From NCBI GenBank assembly GCA_020850915.1, contig JADZDV010000193.1:1-23967 (forward strand): a DNA stretch of 23,967 nucleotides, read 5' to 3'. The notes under the pieces were generated by a model. It was not told where the DNA came from. It was given only the letters and a program-made list of their open reading frames with translations, and did no database searches. Source of the DNA: Chloroflexota bacterium (lineage in GTDB: Bacteria > Chloroflexota > UBA6077 > JADZDV01). Below, piece after piece: positions 15,472 to 23,211 of this stretch. Position 1 is the stretch's first letter. Each line of letters opens with the position of its first letter. The position numbers and the translations under genes were made by a program.

Positions 15472-16518
15472 TCAGCTCCTCTTGCCGTTCGCACCCGCGC
15501 GCTCGATCCGCGGCACGATTCCGAACCACTCGGCGGCGTTGCCGCTCAGAATGCGCTCCTTGTCGGCGCTGCTGGCCGAGGCCAGCGCCCGCACGTCTCG
15601 CCCGGGGTGCGGCTCGCCCATATCGAAGGGGTGGTCCGTCCCCACCATGACCTGCGTCGGGCCTACCAGCGACACCAGGTACTCCAGTGCCGCCAGCGAG
15701 TGGGTCAGCGCGTCGAAGCGCAGCTGCTTCAGGTAGTCCGTCGGCAGTCTCGGAATGAGCCCCTTCGCCTCCTGCCGGACCTGCGCCACGTGGTCGAACC
15801 GCCCGATCTGGTACGGCACAAAGCCGCCGCCGTGGGCGAAGTAGATCCGCAGGTCGGGCAGACGGTCCATCACGCCGCCGTAGATCAGGCTCCCGATCGC
15901 CAGCGTCGTATCGAGCAGAAAGCCGACCGAGTTCTCGAAATAGTACCGTCCGGCCCGTCCGCCGGCGACCGCGCAGGCGTTCGGATGGACGAAGATCGGG
16001 GTCTGCATCTCGGCGGCCGCCTGGAAGAAGGGGAAGAGGGCCGGATCATCCAGGTCGCGCCCGTTCACGTTCGTGCCGATCTCCACGCCGCGCAGGCCGA
16101 GCGTGCCGATCGCCCGCTCCAGTTCCTGGATCGCGGCCGGCACGTTCTGGAGCGGCACGGTCGCCATGCCCGCGAAGCGGTCGGGAAATGTCCGCGCCGC
16201 CTCGGCCAGGCCGTCGTTCTGAAGGCGAGTGACCTTCATCGCCAGCGGCTCGTCCGCCCAGTAGAAGAACATGAAGGTCGGCGGCGCAATCGTGCCGACG
16301 TCCACCCCCTGCCCGTCGAGCGCGGCCATCTTCTGCTCCGCCACGCACCACGTCTCGTCGATCGGCCCGACGCCCAGCGGCAGCGGGTAGACCGTCGGGA
16401 CGATCCAGGGCCTGCCCGCCTCGTCGCGGCGCAGCCGGGCGCCCCAGACGTCGGGCTCGCGCTCGACGGCGTCCAGGTAGACCTTCGGCACGAAGTGCGT
16501 GTGGACGTCGACGATCAT
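15472..16518 (-). CDS. ACMSD-type amidohydrolase (amidohydrolase 2 family)
   Basis: A 348-aa TIM-barrel metal enzyme. HxH is His6/His8, followed by His178 in FVHP, His229 in AHGGG and Asp295 in GTDHPF. The spacing is almost that of bacterial ACMSD (as I recall, His9/11, His177, His228, Asp294), so a decarboxylase or C-C hydrolase on an aminomuconate-like or aromatic acid is as likely as an amide hydrolase. Its ATG overlaps the stop of the isochorismatase gene by four bases (16515-16518), and its own stop is one base from the RidA B start, so it is embedded in a tightly coupled operon. It is paralogous to the 9890-10978 protein (shared MIVDVHxH start, HGGG and GTDxPF motifs). Confidence 0.93.
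   Translation of the reverse strand: MIVDVHTHFVPKVYLDAVEREPDVWGARLRRDEAGRPWIVPTVYPLPLGVGPIDETWCVAEQKMAALDGQGVDVGTIAPPTFMFFYWADEPLAMKVTRLQNDGLAEAARTFPDRFAGMATVPLQNVPAAIQELERAIGTLGLRGVEIGTNVNGRDLDDPALFPFFQAAAEMQTPIFVHPNACAVAGGRAGRYYFENSVGFLLDTTLAIGSLIYGGVMDRLPDLRIYFAHGGGFVPYQIGRFDHVAQVRQEAKGLIPRLPTDYLKQLRFDALTHSLAALEYLVSLVGPTQVMVGTDHPFDMGEPHPGRDVRALASASSADKERILSGNAAEWFGIVPRIERAGANGKRS
15476..15481 (-). promoter_or_regulatory. Ribosome binding site that fixes the RidA B start
   Basis: GAGGAG on the - strand, five bases before the GTG at 15470. It lies inside the last codons of the amidohydrolase gene and favours 15470 over the GTG at 15494. Confidence 0.65.
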
Positions 16519-17189
16519 GAAGCCCGCCCCCGCGCCGGCAGCGCCGCCCAGGCGCCGGCCACCTCGTCGGCCTTGACGACGACTCCGAAGGTGAGCTGGA
16601 TGTTGATCGCCGTCCAGCGGTGGATCTCCTCGCTGGTGGCGCCGCTGAAGTCCTCGTTCGTCGTAGCCACGCAGTCGTCTACGAAGACGACGTAGTAGTT
16701 GCGGAAGTAGGCGTCCCGCGAGGTGGACTCCACGCAGACGTTGCTGGTCACGCCGGTCATGATAGCTGTCCGGATGCCGGCGCTGCGCAGCACGTCGTCC
16801 AGCTCCGTGCCGTGGAAGGCGCTGTAGCGGTGCTTCGTGATGACCACTTCGCCGGGCAGCGGATTCACCCGGTAGAAGTCTGCCCCCCAGCTCCCGCTGA
16901 GGCAGCGCTGCGACAGCAGTCCGCGGCGCAGGTTGCGCTCCCGCATCGGCTCGGAAAGGTACGGGTCGTCGTAGATGGAGCGGATGAACACCACCATCAC
17001 GCCGGCCCGCCGCGCCTCGTTAATGAGCTGCTCCAGCCGCGGGACGCACGCCTGGATCATCGTGAGATCCTGGTTTGTCCGCCCGAAGAACCCCTCATCG
17101 GCGCAGAAGTCATTCTGCACGTCCACCACAATCAGCGCCGCGTGCCGCGGATCGACCTTCTCATCCAGCTCCCGCAATACCTCAACCAT
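16515..17189 (-). CDS. Isochorismatase-like cysteine hydrolase
   Basis: A 224-aa member of the isochorismatase-like fold, which includes nicotinamidase, N-carbamoylsarcosine amidase and RutB (ureidoacrylate amidohydrolase). The catalytic triad is visible: Asp23 in VVDVQNDF, Lys119 in ITKHRYSAFHGTELD, and Cys152 in TGVTSNVCVESTSRDAY. These residues indicate an amide- or ureide-cleaving enzyme, not a true isochorismatase. The start at 17189 follows GGGGAGG (17195-17201) at five bases; the in-frame ATG ten codons upstream (17219) lies in the tandem-repeat region. The next gene starts inside its stop codon. Coupling with RidA and ACMSD-like genes parallels the RutB/RutC pair, but no RutA monooxygenase is present here. 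Confidence 0.93.
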   Translation of the reverse strand: MVEVLRELDEKVDPRHAALIVVDVQNDFCADEGFFGRTNQDLTMIQACVPRLEQLINEARRAGVMVVFIRSIYDDPYLSEPMRERNLRRGLLSQRCLSGSWGADFYRVNPLPGEVVITKHRYSAFHGTELDDVLRSAGIRTAIMTGVTSNVCVESTSRDAYFRNYYVVFVDDCVATTNEDFSGATSEEIHRWTAINIQLTFGVVVKADEVAGAWAALPARGRAS

Positions 17190-17194
17190 CCCAG

Positions 17195-17201
17195 CCTCCC
17201 C
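17195..17201 (-). promoter_or_regulatory. Ribosome binding site that fixes the isochorismatase-like start
   Basis: GGGGAGG on the - strand, five bases before the ATG at 17189. The alternative ATG at 17219 has only the GAGTGAA repeat in front of it. Confidence 0.65.
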
Positions 17202-17214
17202 GTCCGCTCCCCAT

Positions 17215-17242
17215 TTCACTCTTCACTCTTCACTCTTCTCAC
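17215..17242. repeat. Tandem heptamer repeat (TTCACTC)
   Basis: Three perfect copies of TTCACTC (17215-17235), with a degenerate fourth (TTCTCAC, 17236-17242). It fills the gap right after the M20 stop codon and overlaps it. Copy number may vary between strains. Confidence 0.8.
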
Positions 17243-18507
17243 TTCCGGGCCAGCGCAGTTGTCCGATCTCGACTGAGCAGGTCCAGCGCTGCTAGTGCGT
17301 ACACCCTCGTCCCAGCCTCCAGGTGGTCGATACCCACGACCTCCCCATAGTCCGGGTCGTAGGCGCTGTAAACGCCGGGCCTGGTGCGGGAGATCCCGCC
17401 CACGCCGTAGGTCACGCCGCGCGTGCCGTACTCGTAGAAGGCGTGGTTGTCGCTCGAAACAGCAAAGCGGCCCGCGTCAGGCTCGACCGGCTCGCGGCCG
17501 AGCACCTGCCGATGCGCTCGCTTCATCGCCCGGACGACGTATTCGTCCGCGCCGATCTCGTAGCCCTTGCTCGTCATGTACAGCTCCCACTCCAGGCCCA
17601 GCTCGGGATCTTCCCGATTCAGCCCACGGAGCAGGTCCTCGAAGTCGCGGTAGACGGCGATCACGTCCACGCCGGGGTTCAACATGATGTCCACGTAGAG
17701 GTGGCAGACGTTGGCAACCAGACCCGGGCTCTGGGGATAGCCGCCCTCGATCCCGCCAACGTTGAGCGTCGGCAGCATCAGGGGGTGCGGGTACTTCGCG
17801 CGGTAGGTCTCTTCCCAGGCGCGAATGCGGGGCGTGACCTTCTCCATCTTCACGATGGCGTCCACCCCAGCGTGGCGGTAGGCAGAGTGCTGGGTCACGC
17901 CCCGCGCGGTGACCCGCACGAAGTGGTAGCCGCCGTTGGCGATCTGGACGCGCAGCCCGGTCGGCTCACCGTTGATCACCAGATCTGGCAGCACGCCGTG
18001 CGCGGCCATGTAGCTCGCTCCGAAGCCGGCTCCACGGTAGGCCGCGCCCTGGTACTGGCCGATAGGTGCCCGCTCGATCTCGCCGATGACGCCGGCGACG
18101 ATCAGGTCGCCCCGCGGCCGCACGCCAGCCGCCTGGAGCATCTTCGTTGCCATCCAGTAGGCGGCGAACGAGACCTTCATGTTCGAGGCGCCCAGCCCGC
18201 TGATCCAGCGGCCGTCGACGATCTCGGACGTCGCCTTGCCAACGCCTGGCGCCACGTCCATGTGGGCGAGGAACATCAGGCTCGCGCCGTCGCCGGCACC
18301 CCGCCAGCGGCCGATCGCGTTATTCCGCCCGGCCTCGACCTCCTGGAGGCGCACTTCCAGCCCGAGCTGGGCGAAGCGCTCGGCGAGGTACTCGCCGAGC
18401 GGCCCCTCGCCGCCCGTCGGGCTGTGGATGTCGACGATCTCACGGGCCATCTGGACCAGCTCGTCCCGGTCCAGCGCGGCCAGCACGCGATCCTGGAGCG
18501 CGTCCAC
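17239..18507 (-). CDS. M20 family peptidase/deacylase-like protein with altered metal site
   Basis: A 422-aa protein of the M20 (ArgE/DapE/carboxypeptidase G2) family: catalytic domain at both ends with a dimerisation lid in the middle (roughly 190-305). In this numbering His82 and Asp84 of AHMD and Glu181 of INGEPTG are kept, and His355 in SDNH is the C-terminal ligand. The bridging Asp of the GxGxxDxK motif is Asn109 (GLGASNMK), and the Glu-Glu pair is Glu143-Ile144. A two-metal centre is therefore doubtful. The GTG at 18507 is preferred to the GTG at 18516 because GGGAGGT (18515-18521) then has a seven-base spacing. It is followed after 49 bases by the isochorismatase-like gene. Likely role: amide, N-acyl or N-carbamoyl hydrolysis of the imported compound, or a non-hydrolytic function. 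Confidence 0.9.
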   Translation of the reverse strand: MDALQDRVLAALDRDELVQMAREIVDIHSPTGGEGPLGEYLAERFAQLGLEVRLQEVEAGRNNAIGRWRGAGDGASLMFLAHMDVAPGVGKATSEIVDGRWISGLGASNMKVSFAAYWMATKMLQAAGVRPRGDLIVAGVIGEIERAPIGQYQGAAYRGAGFGASYMAAHGVLPDLVINGEPTGLRVQIANGGYHFVRVTARGVTQHSAYRHAGVDAIVKMEKVTPRIRAWEETYRAKYPHPLMLPTLNVGGIEGGYPQSPGLVANVCHLYVDIMLNPGVDVIAVYRDFEDLLRGLNREDPELGLEWELYMTSKGYEIGADEYVVRAMKRAHRQVLGREPVEPDAGRFAVSSDNHAFYEYGTRGVTYGVGGISRTRPGVYSAYDPDYGEVVGIDHLEAGTRVYALAALDLLSRDRTTALARK

Positions 18508-18514
18508 GTTCGCC

Positions 18515-18521
18515 ACCTCCC
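18515..18521 (-). promoter_or_regulatory. Ribosome binding site that fixes the M20 start
   Basis: GGGAGGT on the - strand, seven bases before the GTG at 18507. It overlaps the alternative GTG at 18516, which therefore cannot use it. Confidence 0.65.
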
Positions 18522-18539
18522 TGGTGCGTCTTCAAACCT

Positions 18540-18626
18540 CGGCGGAGCGGCGCTCCGCCGTCGTTTCTCCTGTCCCCACCCGTCGTTCGACCAGCAGCCT
18601 GCGCTGACGCTCTAGCGTGGCGTCAG
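18540..18626 (-). terminator. Pair of stem-loops between RidA C and the M20 gene (possible attenuator)
   Basis: In - strand order, CTGACGC/GCGTCAG (18604-18610 with 18620-18626, containing the RidA C stop codon) is followed by CGGCGGAGC/GCTCCGCCG (18540-18548 with 18552-18560, three-base loop). Both are perfect. They lie in the largest gap (115 bases) downstream of livH and could reduce read-through from the transporter half to the enzyme half or mark a processing point. No T-run follows. Confidence 0.45.
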
Positions 18627-19849
18627 GGCGCGATGGCAGCCACCGCGTCCACCATGAGCCGCGCGCCGGGCGTGGCCAGCGGCTCGGGGACACAGGCGAA
18701 GGTCAGCGCGGCGTGGCCGCCGACCCGGTCGGCGAACGCTGCCTGGACGTCCGCCAGATCCAGCGGATCAGCCACGAACACCTGGAGCTTGACCAGCGCG
18801 TCGAGCGCGCCGCCGGAGGCGCGACAGCCGTCCTCCAGCACCTCGAGCACGTCGTCCACCTGTTCCGCCGCCGAGCCGCCCGGGCGGGGGAGCTGGGTGG
18901 AGAAGAAGAGCAGGTTGGCGGCCCGTACGGTCGGCCCGTCCACCAGCACCTCGCCGCCCCCCGCGAGGCCCTGCCCGCCGCCCCGGTGGGCGATCGGCGT
19001 GATCTCGATCCGCCCGCCGATCGGGTTGATGCTCCGCACCGGCGTCACGACCAGGGCCGGCGGGTTCTCGGGGAACAGCTCGCTCCACGCCTCGTGGAAG
19101 CTCGCCAGGTCCTCGGTGAAGTGGGTCAGGTAGACGTTCACCTTCACGACGTCAGTCAGCCCCATCCCCGCCGCCTCGAGAATCGGCTGGAGCTTGCGGC
19201 GCATGACGAACGTCGTCTGTCGCTTGATGGCGGAGCCGTACCAGAAGTTCGGGCTCACCCGCGCTTCGACGTCCACGCCCGTGCCGAGCGCGCCGGGATA
19301 GGCGCCCGCGCCGACGTAGTCCGACGCGGTAGCGCCGGCCAGGAAGTGCCAGTCTCCCACCAGGATCCCCTGCGAGTAGCCAGCCGCCGGCTGGAGCGAC
19401 TGCGCGGTCGAGATGGCGCGCTTGTTCGTCGGGTCCGCTGCCGCGATGCCGTCCAGCTCGACGACCGCGTCGCCGGCCGCCAGCGCGATCACGTCGAGCG
19501 CGGTGCTGGCCGGGCGGTCGCTGGTCAGGAAGGTGTCGCGCTCCTCCAGGTACGGCGCCGTGTACGTTCGCCCAGGGTGGAACTGGTCCACCCGCGCCAA
19601 CGCCTCCAGGCTCGTAGCAGCCTGCTGGAGCAGGTCGCGCAGCGCCCCGTACAGGTAGGCCGTCTGGCGCTTCGTCGGCGAGCTGTGGAACGGGAACCGC
19701 GGATCAACCCGCGCCGCCTCTGGCAGGCCGTTCGCGAACGCCAGCGCGCCCAGACCGGAGATGAAGACCAGGTCGTCCACGGCCACGGCGGCCGGGTAGG
19801 AGGCGTTGGCCAGCGGGCCGCTGACGGGATGGATCGCCGTTCGTCGCAT
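18623..19849 (-). CDS. Triple RidA-domain fusion protein (C)
   Basis: A 408-aa protein with three RidA-fold domains at about 6-135, 145-287 and 300-406, the shortest of the three fusions. Landmarks are DDLVFISGLGAL, DWHFLAGATA and ANLLFFSTQL at the domain starts, ARVDQFHPG and VVKVNVYLT in the cores, and VELDGIAA, RIEITPIA and MVDAVAAI at the ends. The position of the classical catalytic Arg holds Ser115, Leu266 and Leu382. The ATG at 19849 is two bases after the livF stop, so this gene is coupled to the transporter genes; that ties the RidA fusions physically to the importer. The sequence is clearly different from proteins A and B, so the three arose by old duplication or separate recruitment. 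Confidence 0.92.
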   Translation of the reverse strand: MRRTAIHPVSGPLANASYPAAVAVDDLVFISGLGALAFANGLPEAARVDPRFPFHSSPTKRQTAYLYGALRDLLQQAATSLEALARVDQFHPGRTYTAPYLEERDTFLTSDRPASTALDVIALAAGDAVVELDGIAAADPTNKRAISTAQSLQPAAGYSQGILVGDWHFLAGATASDYVGAGAYPGALGTGVDVEARVSPNFWYGSAIKRQTTFVMRRKLQPILEAAGMGLTDVVKVNVYLTHFTEDLASFHEAWSELFPENPPALVVTPVRSINPIGGRIEITPIAHRGGGQGLAGGGEVLVDGPTVRAANLLFFSTQLPRPGGSAAEQVDDVLEVLEDGCRASGGALDALVKLQVFVADPLDLADVQAAFADRVGGHAALTFACVPEPLATPGARLMVDAVAAIAP

Positions 19850-19851
19850 CG

Positions 19852-20574
19852 CTACAACCCCAGATATGCCATCTTGACGTGATCGTCGTTCGCCAGCTCC
19901 CGGGCCGGCCCTTGCAAGACCACCCGACCGTTCTCCAGCACGTACGCCAGGTCGGCAACCTCGAGCGAGTGGTGGACGTTCTGCTCGACCAACAGGATCG
20001 TGACGCCCTCGTCCTTGATCCGCCGGATCGTGTCGAAGATGCTCTTCACGACCAGCGGCGCCAGGCCGAGGGAGGGCTCGTCCAGCATGAGCAGCCGTGG
20101 GCGGAGCATCAGCCCGCGCCCGATGGCGACCATCTGCTGCTCGCCACCGGAGAGCGTGCCGGCAAGCTGCTGCTCGCGCTCCTTGAGGCGGGGGACCATC
20201 TCGAAAATCTGCTCCAGCGTGGCGTCGCGCTCCTTCCGCGCCGTCCCGACCATCGCGCCCAGCTCCAGGTTCTCGCGGACCGTCATCATGGGGAAGAGCT
20301 GGCGGCCCTCCGGTACATGCGCGAGTCCCAGCGGCACCACGGCGTGCGACTTCATGCGCTCGGTGCGCTGGCCGGCCAGCTCGATCGAGCCGGCCTTGAT
20401 CGGCAGCAGGCGGGAGATCGCCTTCAGGGTGGTCGTCTTGCCGGCACCGTTGGCGCCGAGCAGCGCGACGATCGCCCCTTCCGGCACCTCGAACGAGACG
20501 TCCCAGAGCGCCTGGAGATCGCCGTAGGCCACGGCCAGTCCCTCAACGCGCAGGATTGGCCGGCTCCGCGCCAT
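19852..20574 (-). CDS. livF: Branched-chain amino acid ABC transporter ATPase, LivF family (second system)
   Basis: A 240-aa ATPase of the right-hand LIV importer. Walker A GANGAGKTT is at 40-48, HVPEGRQLFP at 86-95, signature LSGGEQQ at 141-147, Walker B with DEPSLGLAP (Asp165, Glu166) and switch His201. All ATPase residues are canonical. The ATG at 20574 overlaps livG by 32 bases and follows GGGGGAGG. The RidA C gene starts two bases after its stop. Confidence 0.96.
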   Translation of the reverse strand: MARSRPILRVEGLAVAYGDLQALWDVSFEVPEGAIVALLGANGAGKTTTLKAISRLLPIKAGSIELAGQRTERMKSHAVVPLGLAHVPEGRQLFPMMTVRENLELGAMVGTARKERDATLEQIFEMVPRLKEREQQLAGTLSGGEQQMVAIGRGLMLRPRLLMLDEPSLGLAPLVVKSIFDTIRRIKDEGVTILLVEQNVHHSLEVADLAYVLENGRVVLQGPARELANDDHVKMAYLGL

Positions 20575-21280
20575 ACGCCTCCCCCAGGTACGCGCTGATC
20601 ACGGCCGGGTCGTTCCCGATCTCGCTCGGCGGCCCGTCCGCGATCTTTTCGCCGTGGTCCATCACGACGATCCGGTCGGACAGCGACATCACGACCCGCA
20701 TGACGTGCTCCACGACGATCAGCGTGATGCCGCGCTCCCGAACGCGGCGCAGCAGCCCGATCGCCGCCTCGCTCTCGGTCGGGTTCAAGCCAGACGTGAC
20801 CTCGTCCAGCAGCAGGAGCTTCGGCCGCGTCGCCAGCGCGCGGGTCACCTCGAGCCGCTTCCGGTCGGCGATCGTCAGCCCGCGGGCAAGCTGGTTCGCC
20901 CGCGACCCGAGGCCGGTGAACTCCAGCGCCTCGCGCGCGATCGCCTCCGCCTGGCCGGGGCTGTTGACGTGGTTGAACGCGCCAATCATCACGTTGTCCA
21001 GCACGGTCAGCCGCCCGAGCGGCTTGACCACCTGGAACGTCCGCGCCATCCCAGACTGACACATCCGGTCCGGCGATTGGCCGGTGACGTCCTGACCCAG
21101 GAAGCGAACCGTGCCCGAGGTCGGACGCTCGAAGCCGCTCACCAGGCTGAAGAGCGTCGTCTTGCCGGCTCCGTTCGGCCCGATCAGCCCGACGACCTCG
21201 CCCTCGCGCACGTCGAAACTGACGTTGTTCACGGCCGCCAGACCGCCGAAGTACTTGGTCAGGTCGCGCACTTCCAGCAC
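20543..21280 (-). CDS. livG: Branched-chain amino acid ABC transporter ATPase, LivG family (second system)
   Basis: A 245-aa ATPase partner of LivF. It starts with GTG at 21280, two bases after the livM stop. Walker [10 protein letters not shown] is at 34-42, the Q-loop GMARTFQ ends at residue 83, the signature position has LTIAD (135-139), Walker B ends at Asp159-Glu160 and the switch histidine is His192. LTIAD is far from LSGGQ, more so than the LPIGG of the other LivG here, but the following RKRLEVTRALA helix is intact and LivG signatures are commonly relaxed. It ends with the family's AYLGEAYG motif. Confidence 0.96.
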   Translation of the reverse strand: MLEVRDLTKYFGGLAAVNNVSFDVREGEVVGLIGPNGAGKTTLFSLVSGFERPTSGTVRFLGQDVTGQSPDRMCQSGMARTFQVVKPLGRLTVLDNVMIGAFNHVNSPGQAEAIAREALEFTGLGSRANQLARGLTIADRKRLEVTRALATRPKLLLLDEVTSGLNPTESEAAIGLLRRVRERGITLIVVEHVMRVVMSLSDRIVVMDHGEKIADGPPSEIGNDPAVISAYLGEAYGAEPANPAR

Positions 21281-21282
21281 AG

Positions 21283-22305
21283 TCAGTCTTCCACGATCGC
21301 GCTGGTCGCACCGCGGGCCAGTCGCCGCCGCTCGATCGCCTGGCTCACCCGGCCCCAGATCCCCTCGGGCAGGAACAGGATCACGACGATCAGGAGCAGC
21401 CCGGAGAGCAGGGCGTTCGCCTGGCCCGCCGCCTGGCCGAGCTGTCCGCTCCGGATCACCTCAGTCGAGATCGTCAGGATGATGGCGCCGATCAGCGGCC
21501 CGCCGATGGTGCCGATCCCGCCAACGACCGTGATGATCAGGACGGTCAGAGAGATCTCCAGCCCGCTGTAGACGATGTTCGGCTCGAAGTTGCCGTAGTA
21601 CAGCCCGTAGAAGGAGCCCGCGAGTCCCATGAAGAAGGCGCTGAAGACCATCGCCACCAGCTTGTAGCGCAGCAGGTTGACGCCCAGCGTCCGAGCGACG
21701 TCCTGATCCTCCCGAATGGCGACGAAGTAGTAGCCAAACTTCGAGCGCACCAGCAGCGTGGTGGTCAGGAAGCAGAGCGAGAGGATCAGGGCGACGATGG
21801 CGTAGGTGACCCGCTTGTCCGGGAACGGCGAGGTGAACAGCAGGCCAGCCGGGCCGTTGGTCAGGTCGCGCCAGTTCTGGACGACCAGGCGTGTGACCTC
21901 GGCGATCGCCAGCATCGACAGGGCGAAGTAGGCGCCGCGCAGGCGGAAGAGCACCAATCCCACCGGCACGGCGAGGACCACTCCGGCCAGGGCGCCGGCC
22001 AGCAGGCAGGCGAGCGGGTCCCACTGGAGCTTCATGTACAACAGGGCGAACGTGTAGGCGCCCGTGCCAAAGAACGCGGCGTGCCCGAACGATTTCTGCC
22101 CGGCGAAGCCGCCCAGCAGGTTCCAGCTCATCGCCTGCACCGTGGCGTTCATGATCAGGATCGCCATGTGGAGCAGGTAATTGTCCGGACTGGTCAGCGG
22201 CACGGCCAGCACCAGCAGGGTGGCCGCGGCCCAGCCGAGGTAGAACGGGTTGCGCCAGATCGCAACACCCGTCTGCGCGGAGGATTTCGCGACGGCGGCG
22301 CTCAT
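21283..22305 (-). CDS. livM: Branched-chain amino acid ABC transporter permease, LivM family (second system)
   Basis: A 340-aa inner-membrane permease with about nine or ten hydrophobic segments. LivM hallmarks are present: SWNLLGGFAGQKSFGHAAFF (60-79), the AYFALSMLAIAE stretch, VRSKFGYYFVAIREDQDVA (cytoplasmic EAA-type loop) and GGIGTIGGPLIGA near the C-terminus. The ATG overlaps the livH stop (22302-22305, ATGA). It pairs with LivH to form the channel. Confidence 0.96.
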   Translation of the reverse strand: MSAAVAKSSAQTGVAIWRNPFYLGWAAATLLVLAVPLTSPDNYLLHMAILIMNATVQAMSWNLLGGFAGQKSFGHAAFFGTGAYTFALLYMKLQWDPLACLLAGALAGVVLAVPVGLVLFRLRGAYFALSMLAIAEVTRLVVQNWRDLTNGPAGLLFTSPFPDKRVTYAIVALILSLCFLTTTLLVRSKFGYYFVAIREDQDVARTLGVNLLRYKLVAMVFSAFFMGLAGSFYGLYYGNFEPNIVYSGLEISLTVLIITVVGGIGTIGGPLIGAIILTISTEVIRSGQLGQAAGQANALLSGLLLIVVILFLPEGIWGRVSQAIERRRLARGATSAIVED

Positions 22306-23180
22306 ACACGCGACCTGCCTAGCAGGCCGCCCGGCCGGAAGATCAGGACGAGCAGGAAGATCACGAAGCCGATGGCGTCCTTGAAGCCGGTCGAGACGTA
22401 GATCGCGCCCAGGGACTCACCCAGTCCGAGCGTGACGCCGCCCAGGATTGCCCCGACCACGCTGCCCAGCCCACCCAGCACCACGATCTCGAACGCTTTC
22501 ACGGTGAAGGGACCGCCAATGGCCGGGACGAGGGGGAAGACCGCCGAGAAGATCGCTCCGGCCGCGCCGGCCAGGCCCGCGCCGATGCCGTAGCTCAGCA
22601 TCTCCGTCCGCTCCACGTCGATCCCCATCAGCGCCGCCGCCTCGCGGTTCTGCGAGGTTGCGCGGATCGCCTTGCCGGTGTCCGTGCGGACCAGGAAGAA
22701 GTACAGGCCCGCCGCGAGCAGGATCGAGACGGCGAAGGCGATCGAGAGCGAGATGCTCACGCCAAGGCCGAACAGCTTCCAGGTGTTGCTCGAGTAGCTC
22801 GTCACGACGCTGCGGTAGTCGGCCGTGAAGAAGAACTGGACCAGGTTCGTGAGCACCAGGGCGAGTCCCCAGGTCAGGAGCAGCGAGTTGTCCTCCAGCT
22901 CCGTGTCGAGCCGGCGGATCAGGAACTGGTAGATCGCCAGGCCCACCAGGAACAGGGCCGGCGCCGCGACGAACATGCCGATGAACGGATCGACGTGCAG
23001 GAAGGTGAACAGAAAGAACGAGAGGTACATGCCCAGCATCAGCAGGTCGCCGTGACAGGCGTTGATGATGCGCATCACGCCAAAGATCAGGGTCATACCG
23101 ATGCCGATGAGACAGTACTGGCCACCCAGCAGGATGCCGCTGATGATCGTCTGGAAGAAGACTTCGAGCTGTGGGTCCAA
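22302..23180 (-). CDS. livH: Branched-chain amino acid ABC transporter permease, LivH family (second system)
   Basis: A 292-aa inner-membrane permease with a TTG start (23180) preceded by GGGAG about ten bases upstream. Conserved LivH features are the N-terminal SGILLGGQYCLIGIGMTLIFGVMRIINACHGD region (from about residue 14), the loop RTDTGKAIRATSQNREAAALMGID and the C-terminal GGLGSVVGAILGG. Transport substrate is set mainly by the binding protein encoded upstream. Confidence 0.96.
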   Translation of the reverse strand: MDPQLEVFFQTIISGILLGGQYCLIGIGMTLIFGVMRIINACHGDLLMLGMYLSFFLFTFLHVDPFIGMFVAAPALFLVGLAIYQFLIRRLDTELEDNSLLLTWGLALVLTNLVQFFFTADYRSVVTSYSSNTWKLFGLGVSISLSIAFAVSILLAAGLYFFLVRTDTGKAIRATSQNREAAALMGIDVERTEMLSYGIGAGLAGAAGAIFSAVFPLVPAIGGPFTVKAFEIVVLGGLGSVVGAILGGVTLGLGESLGAIYVSTGFKDAIGFVIFLLVLIFRPGGLLGRSRV

Positions 23181-23211
23181 TCGCTCTCACTCCCGCCCAG
23201 CGAGCAGGCTA

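Noticed and set aside
15406..16695. Long + strand open frame opposite the amidohydrolase
   Set aside because: Antisense shadow with no domain motif; the - strand gene has all catalytic residues.
20543..21280. Degenerate LivG signature (LTIAD) as evidence of an inactive transporter
   Set aside because: LivG proteins commonly deviate from LSGGQ while Walker A, Walker B and the switch histidine are intact here.
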